This document shows, in pieces, positions 33,386-46,200 of a stretch of 64,000 nucleotides of DNA; position 1 is the stretch's first letter, and every line of letters begins with the position of its first letter. The stretch is from Pascua guehoae (lineage: Eukaryota; Basidiomycota; Tremellomycetes; Trichosporonales; Trichosporonaceae): the NCBI GenBank assembly GCA_001600415.1, contig BCJX01000001.1:1073635-1137634 (forward strand), in the 5' to 3' direction. Made by a program: the position numbers and the translations under genes. The notes below the pieces were generated by a model. That model saw only the letters and a program-made list of their open reading frames with translations, was not told where the DNA came from and did no database searches.

Positions 33386-33673
33386 GGGAGCTGGCGACCA
33401 GTTGTTAACGTCCGACCCTGTGTTGTTTAATGATTTCCGAGACGCGAGACGTGTGCGAGGTGTAGAATGCCGTGTCGACAATCGCGAAATGGCCACAACA
33501 ACATGACCTCACGCGCAGCCCTCGACGCCAATGCTGGCCCCCTCAGGCACGAAACGATCCAGATCACGTGACTGCGAATAATTGGCCACCCAGCGATGCC
33601 GCTGCAGCTTGAAATCTGACGAGTTTCTGGATGGTGCTCCTCATTATCGCTCTCCTCTGCCAACTTATTCACC
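33386..33673. promoter_or_regulatory. Divergent intergenic region, GCP4/5/6-type and BUD23
   Basis: A stretch of 288 bases separates the start codons of two divergent genes and must hold both promoters. I see no TATA box at a usual distance for either gene. Confidence 0.6.
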
Positions 33674-35306
33674 ATGTCGCGCCCCGAGGAGTCTGCGCCG
33701 CCCGAGATCTGGTACGGCGATGTCGAGGCCAAGAAGTACACGGGAAAGTGAGTCGGCGTGGCTTGGCTTGCGGTCGTCTGTCGTCTTTGGGTGGATGGCC
33801 TTTGGACGTAGGCATGTGATATCTGCGTCTCGCAGAGCTACCTCATACGACATCCTGTCCTCTTACAGGTAGACACTCCTTCCACATACTATCCCCAGGC
33901 TCTCATGTTACACCCACTCTCCGAACCTTCTTTGCACACCTCCCCGCCCACCATGTCCCGCGCTAACACCCAGCACCCGTGTCCAGCACATCCAAGCCCA
34001 AATGACCGAACGTGCGCTCGAGCTCCTCGCGCTCCCCGACGAGGCGTGCTACATTCTCGACATTGGCTGCGGGAGCGGACTGAGCGGCGAGCTCCTCGAT
34101 GAGGACGGACATGTCTGGGTCGGCGTGGACATTTCGCCGAGCATGTTGGGTGAGTGGTTCTCGTGGGTGGCATTGGGTGCAGGTGCGCAAGTGTCATTGG
34201 TGAGGGCGTGGATGGAGTGGACAGTTGAAGAGGGTGGGGGTGAGCGGCAGGTTGGAGGCTAGTCGAGCTGGCGGGAGAGAAGCGCGTAGAAGCGCCTCTT
34301 TGGACTACAAAGAGTGACGTTGTGTCTGGGAGGTTGGAGCGTGATGTGGGAAGAGAGCATGCTCCACGTCTGGCGACTGTCGAGTGGGAGACGAGCCAGC
34401 TCGTAGCTGGAAGTTGCTGCCTCAGGCAATAACGCCTGCTCTAGACAGAATCACTCGCATCTCGCTGGGATCAAAGCTGTGCATGGGCGGTTGATTCGAA
34501 GAGCGACGAGACGCACGCACCGAGGGCCCCTCCCAGAGTCCGACCCGCGGCCGTCTCTCGTGGCGTCTTTCCTTTCTCCAGCCCCGCTCCCAACTCCAGC
34601 TAACAGCCAGAGGTCGCACTTGAGCGCGAGGTCGAGGGCGACCTGTTCCTGCACGACATTGGCCAGGGCTTTGGCTTCCGCCCAGGTACATTCGACGGCG
34701 CGATTTCCATCTCGGTGCTGCAGTGGCTCCTGAACGCGGACAATTCGGTGCACTCTCCGCCGCAGCGCCTGACGCGCTTCTTCACCACGCTGCACTCTGC
34801 GCTGCGTAACCCGTCGCGCGCCGTGTTCCAGTTCTACCCGTCGAGCGACGACCAGGTCCAGCTCATCACGCAGTGCGCACAGCGTGCTGGATTTGGCGGT
34901 GGTCTTGTCGTCGACTATCCCAACTCGAAAAAGGCGCGCAAAATGTACCTCTGCCTCATGGTCGGCCAGCAGGAGATTCCAAAGGGCCTCGATGGCGACG
35001 AGATTGAGATGACCTCGGCGGACAAGGCCAAGCGCCGCGACCAGATCCAAAACGAGAGGCGGAGGCGGCGCGAGGCCGGCCACAGCTCGCGCAAGAAGAA
35101 GAAGACGTCAAAGGGCCTCGAGGGCAAGGAATGGGTCCTCAAGAAAAAGGAACTGTACCGTGCCCGCGGCAAGGATGGGTACGTGCTCAACGTGACCCCT
35201 GACAGTCGCCGTCTTCCCCATCTCTACACATCGAGCTCGCTTGCTAACCAACAGCGTCCCCCGCGATTCAAAGTACACGGCCCGCAAGCGTCGTGTGCAG
35301 TTCTGA
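33674..35306 (+). CDS. BUD23: 18S rRNA (guanine-N7)-methyltransferase BUD23
   Basis: Exons are 33674-33747, 33974-34149, 34611-35178 and 35255-35306, giving 289 residues, close to yeast Bud23. The N-terminus [15 protein letters not shown] and the [13 protein letters not shown] helix are family-specific. The SAM-binding motif DIGCGSG is at 54-60, followed by [36 protein letters not shown] and QWLLNADN. The C-terminal tail is Lys/Arg-rich ([28 protein letters not shown]), as expected for the nucleolar targeting and rRNA-binding end. With Trm112, Bud23 methylates the guanine at the P-site region of 18S rRNA and is needed for 40S maturation. The second intron (34150-34610) is 461 nt, long for this window; I see no gene or repeat in it. 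Confidence 0.94.
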
Positions 35307-35971
35307 TTGTGTGTACTATTACGAGCACCGGATGCATCGGCTATGGATAGACTAGTGCAGTGACAGAACATAAGCGTCAGGTGGTCAGTGCTGGTCAGCG
35401 GCCATGGTGCATGGTGGCCAGTGCGTTCGCGTTCCCTTTCCCGAAACCACGTCGTCGCACACGCACTCACCTGCTTCCTTCTCGGCATCACTTACCGTTG
35501 ACCGCAATACGTGTGGTGACATCAAAGCCGGAACACCCGACTCGGCCCCCACGCACGCTGTGCACGAGCCAGTCCGCGCGGCCCGTGCATGCCGCAACGA
35601 CGGCTCTTCTCACGCACGGCCGGATTGACCTAGATTGGCATTGCATTTGCGCCTTGACCCGCTCTTGCCCCTTGCATGTCGCAATCTTGCTTATTGCTGC
35701 CTCAACTACCACACCCGCCGAGCTACACACACGCACGCACGCTGGGTGCGTGGTTGGCAGCAGCGTTGCGGCCATTGCGGCAGATGGTTGCACGTTGCAC
35801 TCTCGAATTACAGGTTGCGCACTTGCATGTTGATCTGCTCGACTTCATGGATTGACACGGGACACGAGACCAAATTGTATGGGTTTGTTTCACTTGAGAG
35901 GCCGCGTTCTTGGCAAATCTGCTCGCCCTTGCGACCTCGAGCCATGACCACTGATCACGACTCTGCCCTCT
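35307..35971. other. Intergenic between convergent genes
   Basis: BUD23 and the RRM gene converge here. No exon is supported; this is presumably 3' untranslated sequence. Confidence 0.5.
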
Positions 35972-38100
35972 TAGTATGGGCGCGGAGCATCACCGCCGGG
36001 AGGCGGGGGAGGGGGTGCACGACGCTCCGGCGACGCCGAAAAGCGCGGGCGGCGCGGCGGTGAGGGAGACCGCCGGCGGTCAAAGCGGTCGCCACCACCA
36101 CGCTCCTCGTCGCGACGGCTGCGGCCACCATACGGGTCGTCAACATCGCGGCGCGGAGGGGGTCCGCCGTAAGGGCCGTCACTGGTGGTTAGCGGTAACT
36201 CGCACAGATGAGGTCCCTGAGCATCACGATCGTCTCCGAGATCTTCTCCTGCTTCAACACGCACCGGTCACGGGAAGGGAAGGCCGGGCGGTCACGGTCC
36301 CAACCGCCGCCGCGGCGGTCGTCATAGCGGTCGCCATAACGGTCTCCGCCACGCCAACGGTCATCACGGTCAAAGGGACGGCGAGGAGGGAAGCGGTCGT
36401 CGAAGCGCTTTTCACCGCGGTACTCTCCGGGCGTAGGTGCATGGGGCTTCTGGGTCGCCGAGTAGTCGACACGGATGTTGCGGCCGTGGAGCATGACGCC
36501 ATTGAGCTTTTCGATGCAGCGCGCAGCATCCTCGGTCGTGCGCATGGTGATGAAGCCAAAGCCACGCGAGCGTTCAGTCTGATGATGTGAGCAACGCGAG
36601 TACGATCACGGGTGTTGTTTTGTTATGTGATGGGGTACGTACCCGCTGGTCGTAGACTACGACAACCTTTTCGACGTCGCCAAAGCGGCTAAACTCATCC
36701 TCGAGGTCACGCTCGCGCGTGCGGATCGACAGACCGAAAACGCCGAGCACGGGGTTGGCGTCCACATTAGGGGCGGTGGGGGGACGCACGGGCGGAGGCG
36801 CAGGCCTAGAAGGTGTTAGGTCTGGCTCACGGCTGTGAGTGGGAACATAGGTGTCGGCAGTCCGATACGGCTCATACGAAGGGTAGTAGGTGTCGGCATC
36901 GCGATAGTACTCGTCACGCATTGTGCGCGCGAGTAACGAGGCTGCAGGCACCAAGCGAGGACGGTGGGAGGAAGAAGGTGGCGATGGAGGGGACGGTGGA
37001 GTTGACGTGTGATGCGTCATGCGAGGAGGGAGGGGAGGCGTTGCGGGGCGCCAGGACATCATCACACAGGTCTTGGTGGCAACAGAGAATAGAGAGGTGA
37101 AGAGTGAAAGGCAAGTCCAGGAATGGGAGAGTGGGAGATCCACTCAACACAACAAGACGCAGTGGGGAAGTGCGACGAAGGTAGGAAGGAAGGTAGGAAG
37201 GAAGGAAGGAAGGAAGGAAGGTAGGAAGGAAGGTAGGAAGGAAGAAAGGAAGGAAGGAAGGAAGGAAGGTGTAGAGGGGAATGAGGGGGTAATGGGAATG
37301 CGACGGAAACGAAGGAAGGCAAAGCATCTCGTGTGATTGTGTGTTTGGGCGTGCGTCCAGTGTGCATTTCAGAGTAACACTCGTCACAACAAATGGGTAC
37401 GCCCACGCCAATCGCCGAGCCACAGTGCCGATTGCCGACTACGAGTGGTAAAGGAGCCCAAGTGGCAAAGGGCGCATTGGATAACGGGGGGGGGGAGCAC
37501 GCCGGTATCACACTGCTGCCTTGTGCCCCTCGTGTGTGGCAGTGCACGGACCCACCTCCAACCCGATTCTTTGGCCTCGTTTCCACGCAGCTCCCGACGT
37601 TCTTGCACCTGTCATGACACCTGGCCATTGCTGCTCTGGGCAAGCGACAAACAGACACAAGAGCTACCACGCCGCCATACACATTCCAGGCTCGTGACAG
37701 CCACGGTAGACACGGGCGAACAGCAATCATGAAAAAACGAGATGGAGATTTCAAACCACAACTGCCACCCATTACCCACCTGCGCTCCGGGGGCGGTCCG
37801 CTATAGCGGTCATCGCGGCGCGGGGGAGGTCCGTCGCGGTCGCGGTCATCACGGCGAAAGTCCCTGTCGGGTCCCGGACGGTCAAAGTCGCGGTCGCGGT
37901 CGCGCATCTCAACATCGTGTGGTGCAACGGGGGGACGTTCCGGGTAGCGGTCGGGTGCCGGGCCGTCGCCGCCGCGCACGGGGGAGCGGGGCGCCCAAGT
38001 CTCGCGCCCGACTGGGGCTGTGGAGGAGGGAAAGTCCTGCATGTCAGCCTGTTGGTGGTGTGAGATGGGTACAGCGGGAGTAACAGTGGGAACGCACCAT
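35972..38100 (-). CDS. RRM/SR-type RNA-binding protein, transformer-2-like
   Basis: Secure exons on the minus strand are 36643-36909, 36265-36578 and 35972-36181. They encode one RRM with RNP2 LGVFGLSI and RNP1 RGFGFITM, then MLHGRNIRVDYSATQKP, and a C-terminal tail rich in Arg, Asp, Gly and SPSPPRR repeats. This layout matches Tra2-type splicing regulators. A further upstream exon ending near 37790 encodes a compatible RD-rich segment (RDRDFDRPGPDRDFRRDDRDRD). It begins either with an in-frame ATG at 38043 or with an exon of only the start codon (38098-38100) spliced to 38036. Joining it to the RRM exons needs an intron of about 880 nt with a weak donor. Alternatively the gene starts at the ATG at 36921 and the upstream exon belongs to a second transcript. 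Confidence 0.75.
37178..37270. repeat. (GGAA)n microsatellite with GTAG interruptions
   Basis: About twenty GGAA/GAAG units over 90 bases, with regular GTAG interruptions. It lies inside the presumed long first intron or upstream region of the RRM gene. Confidence 0.92.
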
Positions 38101-39877
38101 GGTGGTTTATGGTAGGTAGATGGTGATGTCGGGCAACGAGATTCAATCCAGGTCGACCAGTTGGCCAAGCCGCGGTGGAGGATGGTTCGAGGTGCGAACT
38201 CCTTGCCTTGGTGTGCACGTGCCTCTTTCCAATTTTTTTGTCATTGTTTTCGCACATTTTCTCCCAGTGGCAAGAGATTCTCGGCGGAGTAGTCCTTCAT
38301 CTCCGGCCCTGTCCCTCAGGTCGGGGCGGGTCTCAGCTGGCTAGTGGAAGAGCTCTTGATTCGCCAGTGCTACAGTATGTTGCTGTTGCATGATGCAAGA
38401 CCAGCTGGCCAGCTTGGCCAGCTTGTTGCAGCATGCAGCGCGTAACAGTCGCCACTGAGTGATCATCAGAGTACCCCAGTCTTGATAGGAGGCTCAGTTG
38501 GGCTCGGCGGCGTGGCCTGCGCTCTAACACCATGAACAATGAGGTGGACGTGATTCACTGAAAACTGGCTGCCCGACTGTCGGCCGTCGACTGCGGTCCA
38601 GGCCGAGTGCAATCAACCGGGCGACCGGCACGCCGCTTGCTGTACGAGTGTTGCATGGCAACGACGCAATGTGGGTTTCGCCATTGCAACCATGCAACCA
38701 TTTCAGAGCTTCAGACGCCACGCGCAACGCGGCGGCTGAGGGGCTGAGGGGCTGTACAGTGTGGAGGAAACAAGGAGACCAAGAGCCACCGGCAACTCAG
38801 CTCCGAGGCCGGAGCTGCCACAATGGATCGAAGAACCATGGCGATATGGCGCATTGTTCGTATTGCAAGCCGCATGGTGTACTGAAGCTTGTAGCGAGCT
38901 GGATCATTTGATCATCTGACCCGGTTCGCATTCCTTCCACACATCGCGCCTTGTTCGCCATGCTGTCAGTCAGTCGCCCACGCAATATCCCTGGCCGTTC
39001 TTGCCCCTTGTCTGCTACCACAGTCTCAGACCCGTATGCTTGGATTATCCAGGACTCTGGCCAACTTGATGCAGGTACGCACTGTGCTGAAATGACAAGC
39101 ACAACGTGCCACCTGCCCTCAGAAGAGGGGCGAGAGAGCGCACACACACCGCTCGCCTTCGGAACGCTTTGCTGACTGTCTGCATTGTCCACGAGTGGCA
39201 GGGGAAAGAACCCCTCGCGGAGAGCTAATCGCTTCCTATACATGATGTTCCCTTGAGGAGTACAGTAGTGCCAGACGGTGGTCCGAGTCGACCAATGCGG
39301 TTTGAGCCGGAATGCTGAGGTGTTGTTAGAGGCATGCGTAGGGGCATAGGCGCTGTGCTTTCGGGCGCTTGTGATGCACAATATCCACAGCGAGAATCAG
39401 AGATGCAGAGCAAAGCTTGGTATTGGCTCTTGGGTGAGTAGGTCCATGCGATCAAATGTGAACAGTGCAGCTGCACGGTGGGCGCTGTTGCGAGCGTTGC
39501 GGTCGGCAGACCTTCTGTCGTCTTACTGCCGAGGGAAATGCACTGTGGAACACGAGCAACGGTTCTTGCCTGTGATTGCCTGTTTCCTTGGGGAGCCCAG
39601 GGATGTCCAGGGGGTGAGGGTGGGGATGTCTGTGACCTTGAAACGCACGAGCGTACGTGCACAGGCACGGGCACGGATACAAGCATGAGCAAATAACAAG
39701 GGTGTGAGTAAGACAGGGAGGGAGCACAGACTCTGACGGAGCACGGACTGTGAGTTGTCATGTTGATCATGTTTCAATAATGTTGGTTAGATACCAGGTG
39801 ACAACTGCAGTGTCTACTCACATGCGACATCCAGGCTCCATCACATCCTGGGTATGAACACACCAACCCGTCCCTCA

Positions 39878-40298
39878 ACGCGTCGCGATGGACGCGTCGC
39901 CGTTAACAGCCCCATCCAGGCGACTGTGAGTCGCAGAAGGGGGTGCCCTGCAGGCCTGCACGGTGGCGTCGACGCGTCGTGAATAGAGCGAGTCAGCATG
40001 CAGCGATCACGTCGCGCTCACCCCTGTCAACGCGCCGAGCGCCACTCGACGCCATGGAAATCAGGTGAGTATCGGCCGGCGATGCCCACGGGTGTGCGGG
40101 GCGTCGCGGTGCAGTCAGTGACAAGACGGCGTGGTGGGCGATTGGCGTTTCCTTTGCTGATGGGTCGTCACTGGAAGAAGAAACACGCAAGAGATTAGCC
40201 GGTAGTGTCTCTCTGACGCGCGAGCACGATCCGATTGCGAACAGGGCTTGAAGACTGCTGTAGCAGGAAACGAGTAAGATGTATTGACAGACGCGTCG
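39878..40298. promoter_or_regulatory. Cluster of four ACGCGTCG motifs (MCB-like)
   Basis: Identical 8-mers start at 39878, 39892, 39972 and 40291. The core ACGCGT is the MluI cell-cycle box bound by MBF/SBF factors in fungi. No gene start was recognised nearby, so a regulatory role is only a possibility. Confidence 0.35.
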
Positions 40299-42336
40299 CA
40301 AGACGACGTGAGGAAGGCGCAGACTGTCGGTCTGTTGGTCTGTTGTCACTGGCGCTATTGTTCTGTTGAGCACTTCTCGCAGGCGATTGGCGCAACTGTG
40401 GTGCAATTGTTTCAATTGGAGAGTTAGTTGAAAGGCCGAGCAACGTCCTGGCGTGCTGGCGTGTGTGCTGACGTGTGTCGCTGGTGGGTTTCGGTGACGT
40501 CCTACAATAAATAAACCTGCTCTGTTGGCGTTTTGGCTTGGCACGTCGGGTGGACATTGCAGGGAATAGGCGCACCCGTGTGTGTACATATCGCCCGTGC
40601 CGTATCGGGCCGAACGCGGATACACGGAAGGACAGCACAGTGAGAAATAGCACAAGTTAGCGCAGGCAATTGGTCCATTGGGTAAGTCGAGCGGGTCCAT
40701 GGACGCTGTTCGGTTTTCCACCCTCGAGGTAGGGTAATGGCACACATGGCACCGTTATGTTGCGATCGCGTCGATCTTTTTCCTGTGGCGTTATCATACC
40801 TGCAACGACAAACGCGATACGGTTTCATCTGCAAAGGAGGCAACCCCTTATGCTGCACAGACTACGCCCAGAGTGGGAAGCATAAAAACAGCCACCTCTG
40901 GCCTATAGGTTGGGCACTACTGAACTGGATGGGCGCTGTGGCGAGCTCTTGAGTCTGTCACCTCGGATGTCAGAGTTGTCGCTTACCCAAAAGACATGAC
41001 GTTTATATTGAAAGAAGACTACCCCCAACATGGGCGGCCAGGTCCGTCCCGAGAACTCTTGCGACGCCGACGTGGTTCTCAAAATGCCACACACCATACA
41101 AAGGTTGTGATTTAGGCCCGCGTCATTGCCCCGTTCCGTGGTGTGCCGGCCGGAGGATAAGACGGTCCTATCCTCAGGGTCTCACAAATTCACTAGCGAG
41201 TTTCAGGGTTTCCAGGTTTTGGCGTGTCGCGTCGTGCAAAAAAAAAATTGAGCCCTAGACGCGTCCATGGGCCCTGCACTACGTGTTCGCTGTCGGCATT
41301 CATCCCGGTGCCCTCTCCAAGGTCCCCCCCCCCCCCCCCATCTTTACTGTGACCGCCAAGCGTCCAGGTTTGACCATCAGGTCTACCAAAGTGGGTCCAG
41401 CAGACCAGCAGGCCAGCAAGCCAGCAGCGTGATGGTCAGGGGACAATGGTCACATACCCAACTCAACTCAAAACCACTGTGCAAGATGATCCCCCTATTC
41501 ATCCTGATAGAGAGGGGTGGCAACCTACCTGACGTCCGTGTGAGGACCCTCGGTTTCTCCCTCGTCGCTGGTCGGCCATACAAGGGCTGAGCCTCTTGGA
41601 TGCCCCTTTGCCCCCTCATCATCCTTTTTTCTTTACAGGACAGCTGCACAGACCAGACCAGACCAGAGCAGAGCAGAACGTTGTCCGTTGCGCCCCCTTG
41701 TGTCAGTTTTACCCAATGTCGAATGCGTTTTTGGACCCTGCGTTGGCTACCCTCTCTCACCCTCTCTGGGCCTGTGGCCTGTGGGCCGCCTCGGTTCCCC
41801 TTTTGCTTCTGGCCTCGCCAATGGCCGGCCTTTGGCCGTCTGGCCGTCTGGATTGCGCCTCGTGCCCAGACTACTGTGCCATGCTGTGTCAGACTGATCA
41901 GGCAAGAAGAAAAGTCGCCCCACGATACGTCGCGATACAAAGCAGCTTGCATCATTGGCAAAGGTGCCTGCTACTGAACAAGTGCCCCACGTTTGTCCCT
42001 CCCGCCCTCTGCCGGCCCCCGCAGCAAGTACAGTACAGTAGTGCATATTCTGGCGGCCGGGACGCCCCTCAATCACAGCAATGGGAGCAGATGGGAGCAG
42101 ATGGGCTTTTCCCAAGTGCACCGCCTCAATGAATTTTATCCCTGGACCGTGGCTGCCCGGCGCGCGCCAAAGTCTTGCACGCGTCACGCTCGGGCACCAC
42201 CTCGTCCTCTGGGCCCGGGGGCGCGCGCGTTGACATTCTGTCCCACCACCCACTTACCACCGCACAACCAGTCCAGTCCTTTCGCCCACCCCCTCGTACC
42301 TTCGTGTGCCTGCCTGCCTGCAACTGCCTCTCCCCC

Positions 42337-42386
42337 NNNNNNNNNNNNNNNNNNNNNNNNNNNNNNNNNNNNNNNNNNNNNNNNNN
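42337..42386. other. Assembly gap (50 N)
   Basis: Exactly 50 unknown bases, a common placeholder for a gap of unknown length. C-rich sequence flanks both sides. Confidence 0.98.
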
Positions 42387-42567
42387 CCCAAATCCACCGG
42401 CACCCTCCCCCACCCACCTGAAAGCACTTTAAACGCTCGCGACGTTGGATCTCTTTTTCCCCATCGCTCTCTTCTTCACCCCCTCAGTACAAAGTGCGCT
42501 CCGGCCCATACCTCTCTACCCCGCCGTAAACCTCCAGCCTTCACAGCTACACGACACTCTTTCCACA

Positions 42568-43297
42568 ATGCTTTACGCTGCTGTGACCACCCTCGCCCTC
42601 GCCGGCGTCGCTCTTGCCCAGGGCCCCACCATCAACACCCCCAACTCGCTCGTGACTGTAAGTGTTTAGCACACGCCACCCAATGCCATCTTGCGAGCTC
42701 TTTTGTGCTGACGCGACTCAGTGCCAGCCCGCGCTCCTCTCGTGGAGCGGTGGCTCCCCGCCTTACTACGTCTCGATCATCCCCGGTGGCCAGCCTGGCG
42801 CCAACCCTCTGTAAGTGGAAGAGCGCTGTTCAGCGGCCCAGCCACCAGATCCATCATGACTGACCTTGCGCAGCAAGGACTTTGGCCAGCTCAACGACAC
42901 CCAGATCACCTGGAACGTCAACCTTGCCGCCGGCACCTCGGTGACCCTCCAGGTCAAGGACAAGAGCGGTACCCCCAACTACGCCCAGGCCGTTACCATC
43001 CAGGAGGGCAGCGACACTTCGTGCGTCGGCAAGGACGACGAGACCTCGGCCTCGGGCAGCTCCACCGACGGCGCCGCCGCCGCCTCGGGCTCTGACACTG
43101 CCGCCGCCTCCGGCACTGACGCCGCCGCCTCGGGCTCGGCCGCTGCCTCTGGCTCGGCCGCCGCTTCGGGCTCGGCCACTGGCTCCGCCACTGCCCCCGC
43201 CGGCTCGTCCGCCGCACCCACCAGCGCCGCTACCCGCGTTGTTGCCTCGACTGGCGTTCTTGCCATTGTCGGCGCCGCCGTCCTCGCTTTCCTCTAA
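42568..43297 (+). CDS. Secreted GPI-anchored Ser/Ala-rich protein, Kre9/Ig-like N-terminal domain
   Basis: Exons are 42568-42657, 42722-42810 and 42874-43297, giving 200 residues. Residues 1-18 are a signal peptide (LYAAVTTLALAGVALA, cleaved before QGP). The compact domain that follows has CQPALLSWSGGSPPYYVSIIPGG, ITWNVNLAAGTSVTLQVKD and one further Cys (TSCVG). This is the pattern of small fungal extracellular proteins with an Ig-like or Kre9/Knh1-type N-terminal domain. A roughly 75-residue Ala/Ser/Gly repeat follows, then a hydrophobic C-terminus (VVASTGVLAIVGAAVLAFL) that fits GPI attachment. The protein is probably on the cell wall or plasma membrane; the role is unknown. The start lies 180 bases after the assembly gap, so the promoter is incomplete. 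Confidence 0.88.
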
Positions 43298-46200
43298 GCA
43301 ACCAACCCGCCCCCCTCGTGGCACCCACCTACCTGTCTTCTCGACACCCCCTACATAGCCTAGACACGCCGTAACGCCTCCCATTTCCGTACACTGGCAT
43401 TCACGCCTGCGCGCTGCGTCGCGCCTCGCATGTATTTCCTCTTCTATTCGCTCTTGTCACATGTACACACACACACTAGGCGGCGTGGCTTGCCTTGGCA
43501 TTTGTTCATCTTGCACAACTCACCCCGACGGCGTCGTCAGCTGGGTTGACGTGCGACCAGGTGTCGGATCGTATGAGAACGAGATGGCGGCTAAAACAGC
43601 GAGGGTGCCTCCTTTGTGGGAACATGACATGCTTCTGGAACCGGATCTCGTGTCGGTGTGGGTGCCGGCGTGAGATAATGGACAAGGGCATGTGGGATAT
43701 CGCTTGATCGCTTGTTGCCACCCGAGCACCATGCATTGTGCATTGTGCATGGGGGCAAGGCCTGTGCGAGTCGACATGACCGTGGCGCAGCGGGGGTTAC
43801 AAACACGAGCCCCGTGCGTCTCCCGCAGCACCTGACCCCACAGCTGGCCCGTGCGCTCCGTGCAGCCCTACGTCCTCGCACTCGGTGGCTTGGCACTCGC
43901 CACCACCACTGCCACCACCACCACCACCACTGACAACGCCGCACAGTTGACATGAACACCTCGTCAGCCCATCTGAGAAAGTATGAGCGACAATCCACGA
44001 GCGACAATCCACGGCGACACCCGCGGCCCGGCACCGCCGACCCGACCCAACCAGGCATGTGGCGTGCACGCCTGCACCGCCGCCGCCCGGCGCCAAGCAA
44101 CGCCGCACGCGAAACGATCTGGCCGGGCCGAGCACACGCACACGCTTGCGGCCCATGACCGGATCGGGTGGGTGGAGGGCTGTGCGTGTAAGCTTGCACC
44201 GCTGCACTGCCGCCTGCCCACCGCGCCACGGAATGACTTGATGCAGACGGCACGGCATGCACGGCACACCCGCATACCGCACGCCGAGTTTGGCTCGGCA
44301 ACGCACGCCGTACTGATGGCGGGCGCTTGGCGTCACGGTGTGCGGTAATTGAGGGCAACGGCCGTCGGCCCCCGGCGCGGCGGCGGGGGGCGCGGCGTGC
44401 CGGGCGTACCGTGTACCGTGTCGCGATCTGAATGTGGCACAACACCTGGGACAGATGGCGAAAGCCGTGTTGCCATGACACCAGCGGCGCAGTGGCAGCG
44501 GTGGCATGGTGGCAGTGACGGTGGCAGTGGGGTGGCAGTGCATCACCAACTGTATCTGAGCTCTCTGTACATGACGCCGTTGTCCTCGTCCAGCAGCGTG
44601 ATGATGCAAGGCACACTACCGCTGTCGGTTGGGCCGTCGTGTTCTGGGTTTGTAACTCGCACCATCGCGCGAGCGCACTCCACGGGTGATGGGTTACAGA
44701 ATGCCCATTCTCACCGACGAGGCTGTCCACAGCACGCCCCCGCCGCGGTCCCCGAACCCACATCGGTTTCGGACATTGCACGGCATGTTCCTGCCCCTAG
44801 CGACCTCGCGACCGGTCCAGACCCAGCTCGTGCGATCCGGCGGTCAGAGCCGGCCATTGCGCCCACGTGTGTCCTCCTCCATTCACCCATTCTTCGCCTC
44901 ACCCCGCGAGCGACAGCAGACACATCGTACGAGCTCGCGGCAGATGGACTAGCCTGATCTCCAGCTCTCACACGGCGCCCGATCCCGCATCTACTCGTCT
45001 GGCGCGGTCTATGCCCCAGAGTCTGTCCGTCTGCCGGAATCACCGAAGCACACCTTAAAAATCTGCGTACAATTATTGGGGCCGCGGTCACGCAATACAA
45101 TTTTTTTGGTTCCTCGCGCGGGTACCTCGAGTTCCAGGACCTGCGTCGGATGCTCACGTGGGCTGGCTGATACCGCCAAGAGGAGGCTGGGTAGAAGGCG
45201 TGTACCATTAGGTGGATGTGGAGGCATGTACCGGTAGGTGGGTGTGGTTGCGGGTGCAGCATGCTGGCTAGTGGGCCATGGTGGTGAGCAGGAGAGCCTG
45301 TCTCTGCTGGAATACGAGAAGGGGTTGGAAGCTGCAGTGGTCAGAGTAGAGTCCGCAAGAGCTCGTTGACGCGATGGCATTGACAGTACGAGTGTGTACG
45401 ACCCGACAGTACTACGACATAACAGTGAATACAGGTGGGTCCCGAAAGTCTCGAGACTGCCACTTCGAGCTCGGCCTAGGCAAAGTTGAGCATGGACACT
45501 GTCTAGGCCAGTGTAATGGCACGCCAAGTGGACACACCACTGTTCCCTGCTTGTTGTATCCATATCCTGCGCGCCTCCCTGTGTACGGACTGTGCGCGTC
45601 CCCGAGCTTAGTATGGCAGTCTCATGGTTTTTCAGACACCTGTATCAATCGGCGTAGGTGATTATAGTTGTGCTTTCATGCGGAAGTGCAAACGTCACCC
45701 CCTCCAGTTGCTTGCCGGTAGAAGCGCAGACGTCACCCCTCGCAGTTCAGATGCTGTACCGCCTGTGCCGCCACCGCGATAAGAACGTGGTCAGTCTTGT
45801 CCTGACACCTAATGCGTCAATTTCCGCAGGCGGTGAGGCGATGGGCGTTTGTGACCCGGGAGGTCGGGACTGGCTATTCTCAGTTGTATTTTGCGTCTTT
45901 GAAACATTTGCACTCCCGTCCCCAAGGCGGCTTTCCTGTCTGCCCGAACATACCGTCTTTGATATCCATGGGCAGGAAAACTCGACCCGGATAGATGACG
46001 GGCTGAGCAGGGTGATGAGGAGTGGACGAGTTTCTTACCGTACGCTGGAAACGGCTGGTGAACTGGATAAATGAAAGAAAGGCCGTGTCGCGATGCAAAG
46101 TATTGATAATCGCCATACTGTCGGCACAAGGCGACCTTTACAAGAGATACGGACCAGGACGGGTATGATAGCCATCTGCTCTGGCGGCTGTGGCACCTAA

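Larger units (their letters stand above)
38101..42567. other. Long intergenic region with assembly gap
   Basis: 4.5 kb without a supported gene. Open frames on the minus strand (38797-39381, 39225-39770, 39993-40745) have no family signature and no consistent exon chain. Features seen are a cluster of ACGCGTCG motifs (39878-40298), a C run at about 41326-41339, and the N gap. A gene could be missing in or beside the gap. Confidence 0.45.

Noticed and set aside
42126..42432. Open frames that cross the run of N
   Set aside because: They are artefacts of reading through unknown bases.
43591..44781. Minus-strand open frame of nearly 400 codons
   Set aside because: Composition (Cys, Arg, His, Trp) is typical of non-coding GC-rich frames, it crosses CCACCA repeats, and no motif or exon chain was found.
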